In this document: positions 59,301 to 60,262 of the stretch, piece after piece
Position numbering within the stretch: the stretch's first letter is position 1
Layout: each line of letters opens with the position of its first letter
NCBI RefSeq assembly: GCF_014851395.1
Contig: NW_024041373.1
Location: 2,973,429-3,037,428, forward strand
Length of the DNA: 64,000 bases
DNA from: Micropterus salmoides
Taxonomy: Eukaryota; Chordata; Actinopteri; Centrarchiformes; Centrarchidae
Direction of reading: 5' to 3'
Made by a program: the position numbers and the translations under genes
The notes under the pieces: model-generated
What the model was told of the DNA's origin: nothing
The model's input: only the letters and a program-made list of their open reading frames with translations
Database searches by the model: none

Positions 59301-59504
59301 CCAGGTTTAACTTTCTTCGCGGACAAACCTGTATTTTTCTGCCTCACTGAAATGAATAAGGGCACTGCATTTATGTCAATTTGATGCCCTAAGATGGCAA
59401 ACAAGCACATTTCCCAAAGTGAGGCAATGATGCACATGCACTCATCTTATTTCTCATTTTTTTTGCAGGGTTTAGCAGGACCACAAGGACTCAAAGGGAA
59501 CCGG
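5338..59504 (+). CDS. col13a1: Collagen type XIII alpha 1 chain, partial multi-exon gene (both ends outside the window)
   Basis: A non-fibrillar type II transmembrane collagen. The ectodomain has three collagenous domains (COL1-3) separated by NC2 and NC3, and in other vertebrates it sits at cell-matrix adhesions and clusters acetylcholine receptors at the neuromuscular junction. Visible here are 32 firm exons and one candidate, all phase 0, mostly 27, 36, 45 or 54 bp, with AG acceptors and GT donors. Exon order and peptides match the human chain as I remember it: GLSIIGPRGPP and GQPGTRGFPGFP late in COL1, GxCGxxxHR opening NC2, GKDPR-LLPGLK in COL2, xIRxxxLM closing NC3, GPRGKPG and GPAGPKGER in COL3. 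RGD occurs in two exons. The membrane/furin-site exon and the C-terminal NC4 exon are not in the window. Because every exon is symmetric, any can be skipped without frameshift, which fits the heavy alternative splicing known for this gene. The collagen assignment is near certain and the type XIII assignment very likely. Confidence 0.93.
5389..7135. other. Intron; no confident feature
   Basis: 1.75 kb with no exon or classified repeat. A 77-codon minus-strand open frame at 6137-6370 starting MNTIMKRSPKSAKSADED contains a perfect GTAAGT after VLEK and could be a relic transposase first exon, but I cannot identify it. Confidence 0.35.
7136..7171 (+). CDS. col13a1: col13a1 exon (COL1), 36 bp
   Basis: Codes GQPGTRGFPGFP between TTTAG and GTAAGT. 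The peptide is identical to the human segment that directly follows GPRGPP, as I recall it. This is the strongest single match in the gene. Confidence 0.96.
7172..8170. other. Intron; nothing recognised
   Basis: AT-rich sequence with many TTAGTAAT/TAATTA runs around 7500-7850 and no repeat family I recognise. Confidence 0.35.
8171..8197 (+). CDS. col13a1: col13a1 exon (COL1), 27 bp
   Basis: Codes GPIGLDGKH between TATCCTAG and GTGAGT. Human has GPIGLDGKP here. The His replaces the usual Y-position Pro, removing one hydroxyproline site. Confidence 0.94.
8400..8426 (+). CDS. col13a1: col13a1 exon (COL1), 27 bp
   Basis: Codes GQNGPKGDM between TTCACACAG and GTAAGC, only 202 bp after the previous exon. 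GPKGDM is shared with human. The KGD triplet pair is a known helix-stabilising salt-bridge motif. Confidence 0.95.
9757..10020 (+). mobile_element. SINE-like repeat, copy 1 (5' truncated)
   Basis: Starts within the B-box region (AATCCCTGGCTCCCC) and runs to GCGCTATACAAGTACGGAGC. It carries an exact 30-bp tandem duplication, 9842-9871 and 9872-9901, absent from the other copies. Confidence 0.8.
10543..10710. repeat. Imperfect inverted repeat, 58-bp arms
   Basis: The left arm 10543-10600 contains ATGGATCATGCGTAAAA and TTCATCCAGCCAGAG. The right arm 10652-10710 is its reverse complement at roughly 80 percent identity. The 51-bp spacer holds CTGCAGCGAGAGGGAG. It may be the core of a separate MITE or a transposase-fragment palindrome. 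Confidence 0.7.
11785..12320. other. Intron; nothing recognised
   Basis: Ordinary AT-rich sequence ending in the pyrimidine tract of the next exon (TGTTGCTGTCTTTCAG). Confidence 0.35.
12321..12347 (+). CDS. col13a1: col13a1 exon (COL1), 27 bp
   Basis: Codes GQRGPRGLA between TGTCTTTCAG and GTAAGT. It lies 3.9 kb after the previous exon; most of that intron is a 2.5-kb hAT transposon. It corresponds to the human GLTGPPGQP exon by position. Confidence 0.92.
12458..12484 (+). CDS. col13a1: col13a1 exon (COL1), 27 bp
   Basis: Codes GEPGPKGEK between TGCTTTCAAG and GTGAGA, after a 110-bp intron. It aligns with human GPQGQKGEK, the last regular triplets before NC2. Confidence 0.94.
12485..13035. 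other. Intron with weak old-repeat similarity
   Basis: 12790-12900 (TTTGTAGTCTCCTAGTCC, ATCACTATGACATCATC) resembles 2795-2860, suggesting one old dispersed family. No coding sequence. Confidence 0.35.
13036..13062 (+). CDS. col13a1: col13a1 exon (COL1/NC2 boundary), 27 bp
   Basis: Codes GICGDFTHR between CTCCCCAG and GTAAGA. The triplet pattern ends after GIC-GDF. Human has GQCGEYPHR, so the Cys, Gly and terminal HR are conserved. The Cys probably takes part in inter-chain disulfide bonding at NC2. Confidence 0.93.
13185..13442 (-). mobile_element. SINE-like repeat, divergent copy
   Basis: Begins GGTAAATGGAATGCATG and GCTTTTCTACCTTAGCGGAC, then AAGCACTTTACGG, and ends AGTATCTCGCTGAAGGACAC and GGGATCAATCC. 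The block order equals that of the minus copies at 37223 and 45969, but with many substitutions, so it is older. Confidence 0.55.
14293..14410 (+). mobile_element. Possible tRNA-derived SINE head
   Basis: GTGATGGCGCAGTGGGTAAG at 14297 resembles a Pol III A box. The downstream B box is degenerate and I see no clear tail, so this is tentative. Confidence 0.4.
14753..15827 (+). mobile_element. hAT-type DNA transposon, 1075 bp, with transposase start region
   Basis: GGTACACT flanks both ends (14745-14752, 15828-15835), an exact 8-bp duplication. The ends CATCAGCGGAGGTAG and the complement CAGGGGCGGAGCTAG match at 11 of 15 positions. Inside, 15105-15650 is homologous to 37675-38232. An ATG at 15675 opens MAAPAAAKQTDSVDF, which then meets GTGAGT, like a first transposase exon. 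The rest of the transposase is deleted. Confidence 0.82.
15836..16846. other. Intron; nothing recognised
   Basis: AT-rich, with no exon or repeat I can name. Confidence 0.35.
16847..16888 (+). CDS. col13a1: Candidate col13a1 NC2 exon, 42 bp
   Basis: An in-frame 42-bp segment between CATCTCAACAG and a perfect GTAAGT donor, coding KRRIVQPCGGQLAT. Length, phase and location (between the HR exon and the MLPITVRN exon) fit. It would supply a second NC2 cysteine, as human has, but the peptide is not clearly homologous to the human segment. It could be a chance open segment or an alternatively used exon. Confidence 0.4.
16889..17394. other. Intron with long pyrimidine tract
   Basis: 17165-17345 is strongly C/T-rich (CTTTCCTTTCTTCAACC, TTTCTCTTTTTCCTCC), an unusually long polypyrimidine run before the NC2 exon at 17395. 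Confidence 0.5.
17395..17457 (+). CDS. col13a1: col13a1 exon (NC2), 63 bp
   Basis: Codes a non-collagenous 21-residue segment starting MLPITVRNMPSISP and ending LILKRLK, between a pyrimidine-rich tract ending CCCAG and donor GTACAA. It aligns with the human NC2 stretch LPLLNSVRLAPPPVIKRR: the LP, VR and basic end are retained. The Met is an internal residue. Confidence 0.83.
17458..19856. other. Intron of NC2/COL2; nothing recognised
   Basis: 2.4 kb of unremarkable non-coding sequence. Open frames of 60-100 codons in it have no Gly-X-Y pattern and no domain I recognise. Confidence 0.35.
19857..19946 (+). CDS. col13a1: col13a1 exon (start of COL2), 90 bp
   Basis: Ten regular triplets beginning GEPGMQGPPGPPGPPGPPG and ending GASGPP, between CTCAGCAG and GTGAGT. 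The run of GPP triplets matches the start of human COL2. GPP-rich starts are typical nucleation-competent, highly stable helix. Confidence 0.95.
20065..20930 (-). mobile_element. L2-type LINE, 3' end with last part of the reverse transcriptase
   Basis: The minus strand from about 20900 codes LRDHISPVLASLHWLPVKSR then FKILLLTYKALNGQAPSYL, a hallmark L2/CR1 C-terminus. It continues through a CT-rich 3' UTR (GA-rich on plus at 20296-20360) and ends near 20065 in TATATAAATAAAACTGAATTG form. Two further tails of this family are at 54993 and 60165. Confidence 0.85.
20931..21170. other. Short intron remainder
   Basis: Nothing but the acceptor tract of the 42-bp exon. Confidence 0.3.
21171..21212 (+). 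CDS. col13a1: col13a1 exon (COL2), 42 bp
   Basis: Codes GKSGEPGKPGKDPR between TTCATAAAG and GTAAGC. The triplets break at GKDPR, at the site of the human GIAVAGMKGEPG interruption. In human, more triplets separate this from the GPP run; the 1.2-kb intron before it contains an L2 remnant and I see no further exon there. Confidence 0.9.
21329..21346 (+). CDS. col13a1: col13a1 microexon (COL2), 18 bp
   Basis: Codes LLPGLK between TTTCTACAG and GTAAAT. Joined to its neighbours it gives KDPR-LLPGLK-GEPGVPG, matching human xIAVAGMKGEPGIPG. It is short enough for standard gene finders to miss. Support comes from phase, splice sites and restoration of the Gly register. Confidence 0.85.
21661..21687 (+). 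CDS. col13a1: col13a1 exon (COL2), 27 bp
   Basis: Codes GEPGVPGQK between TTCTGTCCAG and GTGTGC. It corresponds to human GEPGIPGTK. Confidence 0.94.
21911..22060 (+). mobile_element. tRNA-like SINE/MITE head plus GTGTGA repeats
   Basis: GGGTGGCATGGTGGTGCAGT followed by AGTTAGCACT (A box-like) and CTTGGGTTCGAACCTTGAG (B box GGTTCGAACC), then GTGTGAG repeats at 21985-22010. This head is one of the commonest dispersed sequences in teleosts. Confidence 0.7.
22061..22939. other. Intron; nothing recognised
   Basis: Non-coding, with a short TAA microsatellite near 22736-22752. Confidence 0.3.
22940..22984 (+). CDS. col13a1: col13a1 exon (COL2, RGD), 45 bp
   Basis: Codes GDRGDVGPPGPEGPK between CTCTCCACAG and GTATTC. 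It contains an Arg-Gly-Asp triplet inside the helix; such sites are usually hidden until the helix unfolds. Confidence 0.94.
23650..23865 (-). mobile_element. LINE 3' tail-like repeat
   Basis: ATCAGAATCAGATTTATTTG followed by CCAGGTATGTGG. A relative lies at 44038-44150 (AATCAGAAAGAGCTTTATTG, CCAAGTAGT). Such starts are typical of 3' ends of fish LINEs read on the opposite strand. Confidence 0.5.
24030..24733. mobile_element. hAT-type MITE, 704 bp
   Basis: Ends TAGGGCTGTCAA and TTGACAACCCTA, flanked by exact 8-bp duplications ATAATAAT at 24022-24029 and 24734-24741. No transposase frame. The target itself is a TAA-rich microsatellite, which slightly weakens the duplication evidence. Confidence 0.8.
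24785..25135 (-). mobile_element. LINE endonuclease-domain fragment
   Basis: On the minus strand: LLIGLGDFNRANLSHELPKY then CPTRDTNTLDHCYTTLKNAY. GDFN and LDHCY are conserved blocks of the apurinic endonuclease domain of CR1/Rex-like LINEs. No RT follows. Confidence 0.8.
25136..26326. other. Intron; nothing recognised apart from a TA run
   Basis: Contains a short TATATATA microsatellite at about 25971-25986. No other feature. Confidence 0.35.
26327..26353 (+). CDS. col13a1: col13a1 exon (COL2), 27 bp
   Basis: Codes GVKGDQGIK between GCTTCACAG and GTAAGA. It is a charged, KGD-containing exon after a 3.3-kb intron that carries a 704-bp hAT element and LINE pieces. Confidence 0.92.
26354..27000. 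other. Intron; nothing recognised
   Basis: AT-rich, no repeat family identified. Confidence 0.3.
27013..27057 (-). mobile_element. Extremely 5'-truncated LINE insertion, 45 bp, with 12-bp target duplication
   Basis: The 45-bp insert (ATCCATCCATCG start, GGGTCGCGGGG end) is bounded by AAGCGTAAAACC at 27001-27012 and 27058-27069. Its ATCC-rich end and GGGTCGCGGGG block reappear at 63703-63765, showing it is the tail of a dispersed element. On the minus strand it ends in GATG repeats, as expected for a LINE 3' end. Confidence 0.85.
27070..28914. other. Intron; mostly unrecognised
   Basis: Holds a short AATTCAATTTTATTTATATT piece near 27945 that looks like the extreme end of the L2 tail family. 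Otherwise nothing. Confidence 0.35.
28915..29110 (-). mobile_element. LINE 3' end fragment, same family as 745-1990
   Basis: GAAATTGAGTTTTGTAACTC and CTGAGGATGAATTTGAGTTT match 750-895 closely, and CTTCCCAGAAGGCAGCAGGG codes the LLPxGxR end of the RT on the minus strand. Confidence 0.75.
29253..29288 (+). CDS. col13a1: col13a1 exon (COL2), 36 bp
   Basis: Codes GEAGFPGAPGLK between GGCTATTGTAG and GTAAAG. It is regular Gly-X-Y with no interruption. Confidence 0.93.
29379..29432 (+). CDS. col13a1: col13a1 exon (COL2), 54 bp
   Basis: Codes GQAGIPGTPGIPGKRGYR, with acceptor ATCCACTGCAAAG (weak, A instead of C/T before AG) and donor GTAGGC. It follows after only 90 bp of intron. Weak ends on both sides make it a candidate for alternative inclusion. 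Confidence 0.92.
29880..30375 (+). mobile_element. LINE reverse transcriptase N-terminal fragment (second family)
   Basis: Translated pieces CEDDVCQLFQRQKIMKAPG, then PHLHTDLQQV in shifted frame and DITGP near 30325, follow the usual order before the RT fingers of CR1-like LINEs. Several frameshifts separate them. Confidence 0.6.
30641..31526. mobile_element. DNA transposon insertion inside the LINE, 886 bp
   Basis: It interrupts the LINE between the codons for NNPKDI and WQAIKN, with TAT on both sides (30638-30640, 31527-31529). The ends are inverted: GGATGCGCGCGCAGCCAGGC versus complement GATGTGCGCGCAACCAGGG. A 3-bp duplication suggests a PIF/Harbinger-like element. Near 31300-31435 it also contains TAACG/AGTAA-rich sequence ending GCCCAACACTG, like the end of another fish hAT. 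Confidence 0.72.
31833..32116 (+). mobile_element. SINE-like repeat, copy 2, inserted in the LINE
   Basis: GGGCGGCTGTGGCTCAGGAG (A box) is joined directly to GGTCGGCGGTTCAATCCC (B box), the segment between being deleted. It ends in CATTTA repeats. ACTG on each side (829-832 and 117-120 of their blocks) is a short possible duplication. The LINE reading resumes exactly after it. Confidence 0.85.
33476..34198 (+). mobile_element. DNA transposon remnant with THAP-domain fragment
   Basis: Inverted ends: CTTCACTAAGCCACACCCC (33476) and complement CTTCGCTAAGCCACACCCCC (34175-34197). Inside, plus-strand codons at 33631-33745 give CSWGTFNSYSRYPERLKG then VRFIHFPKPK and CRLWF, the first half of a THAP zinc finger as used by P-element/Kolobok-type transposases. 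A Phe stands where a Cys is expected after GT, and the second half is lost, so it is not functional. Confidence 0.72.
34127..34154. repeat. Perfect 9-bp hairpin
   Basis: TGCTAAAAG and CTTTTAGCA are separated by ten bases. It lies near the right end of the THAP-bearing element and may be part of its terminal structure. Confidence 0.6.
34199..34649. other. Intron remainder before the NC3 exon cluster
   Basis: No repeat recognised. Confidence 0.3.
34650..34676 (+). CDS. col13a1: col13a1 exon (COL2), 27 bp
   Basis: Codes GDKGDQGDK between CTGTTACAG and GTAAGA. It is highly charged. The 5.2-kb intron before it is the most transposon-disturbed of the gene. Confidence 0.93.
34805..34840 (+). CDS. 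col13a1: col13a1 exon (COL2), 36 bp
   Basis: Codes GEIGPEGSTGPR between AACCTTTAG and GTAAGT. It belongs to a tight cluster of five exons within 1.05 kb that covers the COL2/NC3/COL3 transition. Confidence 0.94.
34938..34994 (+). CDS. col13a1: col13a1 exon (end of COL2, start of NC3), 57 bp
   Basis: Codes GPAGPTGEPGKAEIHNNEN between CCTTATAG and GTATGT. The helix ends at GEPGKA, aligning with human GEPGKGEMVDYNGN, where NC3 starts. A MITE begins seven bases after the exon's donor GT starts, leaving only six native intron bases. Confidence 0.93.
35002..35404. mobile_element. Palindromic Tc1-type MITE, 403 bp, right after an NC3 donor
   Basis: Inverted arms of about 115 bp at over 90 percent identity begin CACTGAACAAAATTATAAA at both ends and share CTCAAAGATCTAAGACTTTC. 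TA lies at 35000-35001 and 35405-35406. It fills about four fifths of a 512-bp intron and starts seven bases after the splice donor begins. Confidence 0.92.
35507..35530 (+). CDS. col13a1: col13a1 exon (end of NC3), 24 bp
   Basis: Codes DIRNIPLM between TACTCCACAG and GTAAGT. It aligns with human EIRTLALM, directly before GPPGLPG. NC3 in this fish is about seven residues shorter than the human form I recall, unless another small exon was missed. Confidence 0.92.
35642..35695 (+). CDS. col13a1: col13a1 exon (start of COL3), 54 bp
   Basis: Codes six perfect triplets, GPPGLPGLPGPPGLPGTK, between TTGCCCTAG and GTAGGA. It matches the human GPPGLPGQIGPPGAPG start of COL3. Confidence 0.95.
35930..36083 (+). 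repeat. Dispersed fish repeat, left part
   Basis: GGTCCAGTGTGTAATATTTC followed by ACCTTAGAATGAGCCATTTA and TACATAATCGCGGGT. This sequence is very common in percomorph genomes. It is interrupted by the SINE at 36084 and continues at 36400. Confidence 0.6.
36084..36399 (+). mobile_element. SINE-like repeat, copy 3
   Basis: The fullest plus-strand copy: head GGGGCGGCTGTGGCT duplicated in tandem (36089 and 36107), A box, B box GGTTCAATCC, body, and tail GGAGCATTTACATTTACA. GCGGGT stands on both sides (36078-36083, 36400-36405), so it jumped into the older repeat. Confidence 0.86.
36400..37222. repeat. Dispersed fish repeat, right part, then unclassified sequence
   Basis: GCGGGTCCCCCCTTCTATGG and CGCCATGTTTCTACAGTAGC continue the interrupted repeat. 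36565-36598 is a GAA/TAA microsatellite. Frames here show no domain. Confidence 0.5.
37223..37484 (-). mobile_element. SINE-like repeat, copy 4
   Basis: On the plus strand it runs from AAATGCTCCGTATTTGTATA to GAGCCACAGCCGCC. About thirty bases in the GTGAGTGTGAATGTT body are missing compared with other copies. Confidence 0.85.
37640..38250 (-). mobile_element. Non-autonomous DNA transposon related to the hAT at 14753
   Basis: Complement of 37675-38232 matches 15105-15650 block by block (GTCCTTTTTGTGCTTCTACT, GCTGACATGTTTAGATTT, TCTGTGTCTGACTTCCTGCC are shared exactly or nearly). Its own ends form an inverted repeat: AATCCACTGACTGGCTACGG versus complement AATCCACCGACTCCGGCTAC. Confidence 0.75.
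38596..38640 (+). CDS. col13a1: col13a1 exon (COL3), 45 bp
   Basis: Codes GEVGLPGSPGLDGEK between TTTCCTCAG and GTAAAA. It aligns with human GEIGLPGPPGHDGEK. Confidence 0.95.
38710..39945. mobile_element. Possible DNA transposon with degenerate inverted ends, plus nested repeat
   Basis: TTATTTCCACCAAAAGTACC near 38720 and GTGGTGGAAACACGGCTTA near 39920 face each other, as in a common fish element. 39100-39600 (GGTGGACCCAAATGCAGTAC, many ACAGA runs) looks like another dispersed repeat inside it. Classification is uncertain. Confidence 0.45.
39946..42143. other. Intron; unclassified, possibly repeat-rich
   Basis: No gene seen. 40560-41450 reads like an old dispersed element, but I found no matching ends. 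Confidence 0.3.
42144..42278 (+). CDS. col13a1: col13a1 exon (COL3), 135 bp, largest in the window
   Basis: Fifteen uninterrupted triplets beginning GPRGKPGEPGPTGLVG and ending GDMGPPGSP, between GTATTTTCAG and GTGAGT. GPRGKPG is shared with human. The length is five times 27 bp, consistent with fusion of ancestral small exons by intron loss. Confidence 0.96.
42279..43279. other. Intron; nothing recognised
   Basis: AT-rich non-coding sequence, with a short GGAAGGAAGAAGGAAGG run at about 42969. Confidence 0.3.
43280..44010 (-). mobile_element. LINE fragment, same family as 745-1990, RT core deleted
   Basis: 43340-43560 matches 945-1170 (CCTTTGGGCTCTGC, GATGCTTGGGAGATGGG). 43695-43916 on the minus strand codes YISKCVDDVMITLTIKSFPN and WINGEVRALSRANKAAF, the same segment as in the copy at 30376. 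Both minus copies lack the RT palm. Confidence 0.8.
44038..44150 (-). mobile_element. LINE 3' tail-like repeat
   Basis: AATCAGAAAGAGCTTTATTG then GCTACACATCAACATACAG. Related to 23650-23865. Confidence 0.45.
44151..44820. other. Unclassified, with hAT-like start
   Basis: CGGGCTGGGCACATGAACGC near 44159 and CATTAATTAATTAACACC resemble starts of fish hAT elements, but no matching right end is visible. Confidence 0.3.
44880..45655 (+). mobile_element. L1-type LINE, C-terminal ORF2 fragment, frameshifted
   Basis: Plus-strand peptide IPIVKQFKYLGIEVFP, then MEKWMGLPMSIHARISVVKM, NVLPRIHFV, FIWKGKRPRLKMSTL. This is the conserved thumb and post-RT region of L1-clade elements. Near 45290 the frame shifts and continues as CWHALESAIT and WHTFYPIFNNATL. 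Confidence 0.85.
45969..46264 (-). mobile_element. SINE-like repeat, copy 5 (full length)
   Basis: The plus strand reads AATGCTCCGTACTTGTATAG to CTGAGCCACAGCCGCCCC, with complement B box GGGATTGAACCGCC and A box CTGTACCTCCTGAGCC. It is the best complete minus-strand copy. Confidence 0.87.
46265..48329. other. Intron; large unclassified region
   Basis: No gene. 46790-47030 (CTCTCGCGGGGCACCACCGG, then TTGGTTACAGTGAATTTATT) has the look of a repeat end, but I cannot place it. Confidence 0.3.
48330..48490 (-). mobile_element. LINE endonuclease-domain fragment
   Basis: On the minus strand: SGKTRGGGLCVYINDAWCSN, the highly conserved endonuclease block of CR1/Rex-type LINEs, 250 bp upstream of an exon. 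Confidence 0.8.
48740..48811 (+). CDS. col13a1: col13a1 exon (COL3), 72 bp
   Basis: Begins GLDGPTGEKGATGG and ends GHIGISGAM, between TTCATTGTAG and GTATGC. All eight triplets are regular. The intron before it (6.5 kb) is the longest in the window and is full of LINE, L1 and SINE remnants. Confidence 0.93.
49045..49086 (+). CDS. col13a1: col13a1 exon (COL3 with interruption), 42 bp
   Basis: Codes GPKGEPGEGGRSEM, acceptor TTTTGTCACAG, donor GTAAAG. A second donor GT lies six bases downstream (GTCCGT) and would add Val-Lys. The register breaks at GRSEM, the position of the human GNPGAEVPGLPG break. Confidence 0.9.
49197..49247 (+). CDS. col13a1: col13a1 exon (COL3), 51 bp
   Basis: Codes IYGPQGPPGPPGPVGPA between TCTGTATTTAG and GTGAGT. 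The leading IY completes the non-Gly break opened by the previous exon, then regular triplets resume. Confidence 0.93.
49248..49945. other. Intron; nothing recognised
   Basis: Ordinary non-coding sequence. Confidence 0.3.
49946..49972 (+). CDS. col13a1: col13a1 exon (COL3), 27 bp
   Basis: Codes GSQGLPGPK between CCATACAG and GTGAGA. It matches human GVPGPK by position. Confidence 0.93.
50160..50620 (+). repeat. Dispersed fish repeat with GTGGCGCTATAA signature
   Basis: CATGGTGGCGCTATAATTAA, then AAAGGCCACGCCCCTTACAC and TAAGTCCGATTGACTTAAAA. Related in its signature to 68-440 and 3032. Confidence 0.6.
50621..51328. other. Intron with short A/T-rich repeats
   Basis: AATAAATAAAATAAA runs occur at 50665 and 50795. 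No other feature. Confidence 0.35.
51329..51415 (+). CDS. col13a1: col13a1 exon (COL3), 87 bp
   Basis: Begins GEPGMGIRGEKGATG and ends GDKGHLGLP, between GTTTTACCCAG and GTAAGT. GMG lacks one residue between glycines, a G1G break, giving 29 rather than 30 residues. Human has GEAGLDGAKGEKG with no such gap. GEK/GDK repeats are typical of stabilised helix. Confidence 0.94.
51416..52891. other. Intron with a weak tRNA-like block
   Basis: 52011-52078 contains TTAGCTCACATGGTAG and GTTCAATCCTC, resembling A and B boxes, but the flanks do not form an acceptor stem. It is probably a SINE head relic. Confidence 0.35.
52892..52927 (+). CDS. col13a1: col13a1 exon (COL3), 36 bp
   Basis: Codes GAHGLDGSPGPV between CGCTGCACAG and GTGAGT. 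It corresponds to human GASGLDGRPGPP. It ends without the Gly needed to join smoothly to the next detected exon. Confidence 0.9.
53411..53690. repeat. Dispersed repeat with perfect 12-bp hairpin
   Basis: CAGTGGGGGCTG (53461-53472) and CAGCCCCCACTG (53485-53496) pair perfectly around a 12-base loop. It is followed by GGAAGTCGGCCATTTTGAAT, a phrase common in fish repeats. Confidence 0.65.
53695..53806. repeat. Left arm of an inverted array of AAGTTTTGCAAGT-like units
   Basis: Five or so imperfect units: TTTGCAAGTCAAAAAG, AGTTTTGCAGGTC, GGTTTGCAAGTGAAA, AGTTTTGCAAGTGGAAA, AGTTTTGCGAGTCAAAA. The mirror-image array lies at 55455-55565. Confidence 0.7.
53807..54675 (+). mobile_element. LINE RT C-terminal fragment with 3' end and TATC tail
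   Basis: Reads SFKYLGVHLSEDLTWKVNTA, LVKKAQHTQM and, frameshifted, DFYQCTVERVLTYCCTLWYS. It ends ATGACAATAAAGTCTCTC followed by TCTATC repeats, the usual 3' terminus of such LINEs. It is related to, but distinct from, the 30376 copy. Confidence 0.82.
54993..55437 (+). mobile_element. L2-type LINE 3' tail
   Basis: Same family as 20065-20930 in the opposite direction: CCTCTGTGTGTATATATTGT, CT-rich block, GAGCCATGGTTCTGCTCGAG, AGTACGGTCTAGACCTGCTC, ending GGCGCTATATAAATAAAATT and GAATTGAATTG. Confidence 0.82.
55455..55565. repeat. Right arm of the inverted array
   Basis: GACTCGCAAAACTATTTAAC, TTGTAAAACTTTCTGAC, TTGCAGGGAAAACTTTTTG and TCTTGCAATC, reverse complementary in pattern to 53695-53806. 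The two LINE pieces lie between the arms. Confidence 0.65.
55566..56500. other. Intron; nothing recognised
   Basis: Scanned for a small Gly-containing exon that would repair the GPV-VPG junction; none with both splice sites was found. Confidence 0.35.
56501..56551 (+). CDS. col13a1: col13a1 exon (COL3), 51 bp
   Basis: Codes VPGPAGMPGPAGPKGER, acceptor CTGTTTTAAAG, donor GTGAGT. Human reads GVPGPAGPKGER. The first residue is Val, so the junction with the preceding exon reads GPV-VPG, either a true four-residue break or a sign of a missed small exon. Confidence 0.92.
56649..56702 (+). CDS. col13a1: col13a1 exon (COL3, RGD), 54 bp
   Basis: Codes GERGDVGLPGPIGPQGIP between GTCACTACAG and GTAAGT, 97 bp after the previous exon. 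With the preceding GER it gives KGER-GERGD, the second RGD in the window. Confidence 0.95.
56884..57200. mobile_element. piggyBac-like MITE, 317 bp
   Basis: TTAA at 56880-56883 and 57201-57204. The ends CCCCTTAACGCC and complement CCCCTTGACGCC are inverted. piggyBac elements are defined by TTAA duplications and CCY ends. No transposase. Confidence 0.82.
57215..57446 (-). mobile_element. SINE-like repeat, divergent copy
   Basis: CTGTATAGCGCCTTCCGACA then AAGCACTTTTACACTACATC and the end CTCCTGAGCCAAAGCTGCCC. It follows the piggyBac-like MITE by 11 bp. Confidence 0.7.
57447..59468. other. Intron with several old dispersed repeats
   Basis: 57620-57900 and 58480-58800 contain phrases common in fish repeats (TGGCGCAATCGCTTTCTGCT, CAACACACCCATGGGCGCAC, AAACCCAGAGTTTCCCTCAT). 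No ends could be paired and no gene is present. Confidence 0.4.
59469..59504 (+). CDS. col13a1: col13a1 exon (COL3), 36 bp, last in the window
   Basis: Codes GLAGPQGLKGNR between TTTTTTGCAG and GTAAGA. It aligns with human GLHGPPGDKGNR, leaving roughly forty C-terminal residues (last triplets and NC4) to be encoded beyond position 64000. Confidence 0.93.
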
Positions 59505-60164
59505 GTAAGATACTACCTGTAATGTTTTGTCAGTTATAAGGATAACAGAACCAAGGACTTGATTCTGGCTGATGGACACATTAGATTTGTTTTGTGGAAT
59601 ACACACAGATCAGCTCACTTGTATGCCTTTGCACATTAAATTCAGCAACTGAACTAAACACTTTTTGAGTCATATTGCAGTAGGCCAGGCTGGTATTTGC
59701 ATCCACAGCATTATTTACGCTCTGCCATTATCGTTGCATCTGCCTTGTGGGGCCATAATAGGTCACCTGAGCAGAGCTATGAAGTCTTCAAAGATGTTCT
59801 CATGAAGGAGATGAGAATTAAAGAGCTGACTATCAATAAAGCAGATAGTTTGCTTTGATATATGCTTTTTAATAATCCTGAATAATTCACATCAAGGTGT
59901 CCGTTGCCTTTTTGAGGCAAATTTATGTTTTGAAGTGGCATTGTTTTGAAACTGAGTCATTGATGCACTTAAGAATGTGAATAATTCTTGCTAATTCTCC
60001 AGACATTTTTTATATATATTTTTATTTTTTTTACAACAGATAGTAAGATATTAGTGACGTTAAGTAGTGGCCTTGGAGACAGCCTACTACATTTGCCTTG
60101 CAGTTCTTCTGTTTTTATTATCTTTTATGTGACATCATAATGTGGATTCAGTTTAGACTTCAAA

Positions 60165-60262
60165 TTCAATTAAATTTTATTTATATAGTGCCAAATCACA
60201 ACAAGTTATATCATAGCGCTTTTCATAAAAGAGCAGGTCTAGACCATACTCTGTGATCTTAT
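60165..60262 (-). mobile_element. L2-type LINE 3' tail, 5' truncated
   Basis: AATTTTATTTATATAGTGCC then ATAAAAGAGCAGGTCTAGAC match the last 100 bases of the 20065 and 54993 copies. Confidence 0.8.
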
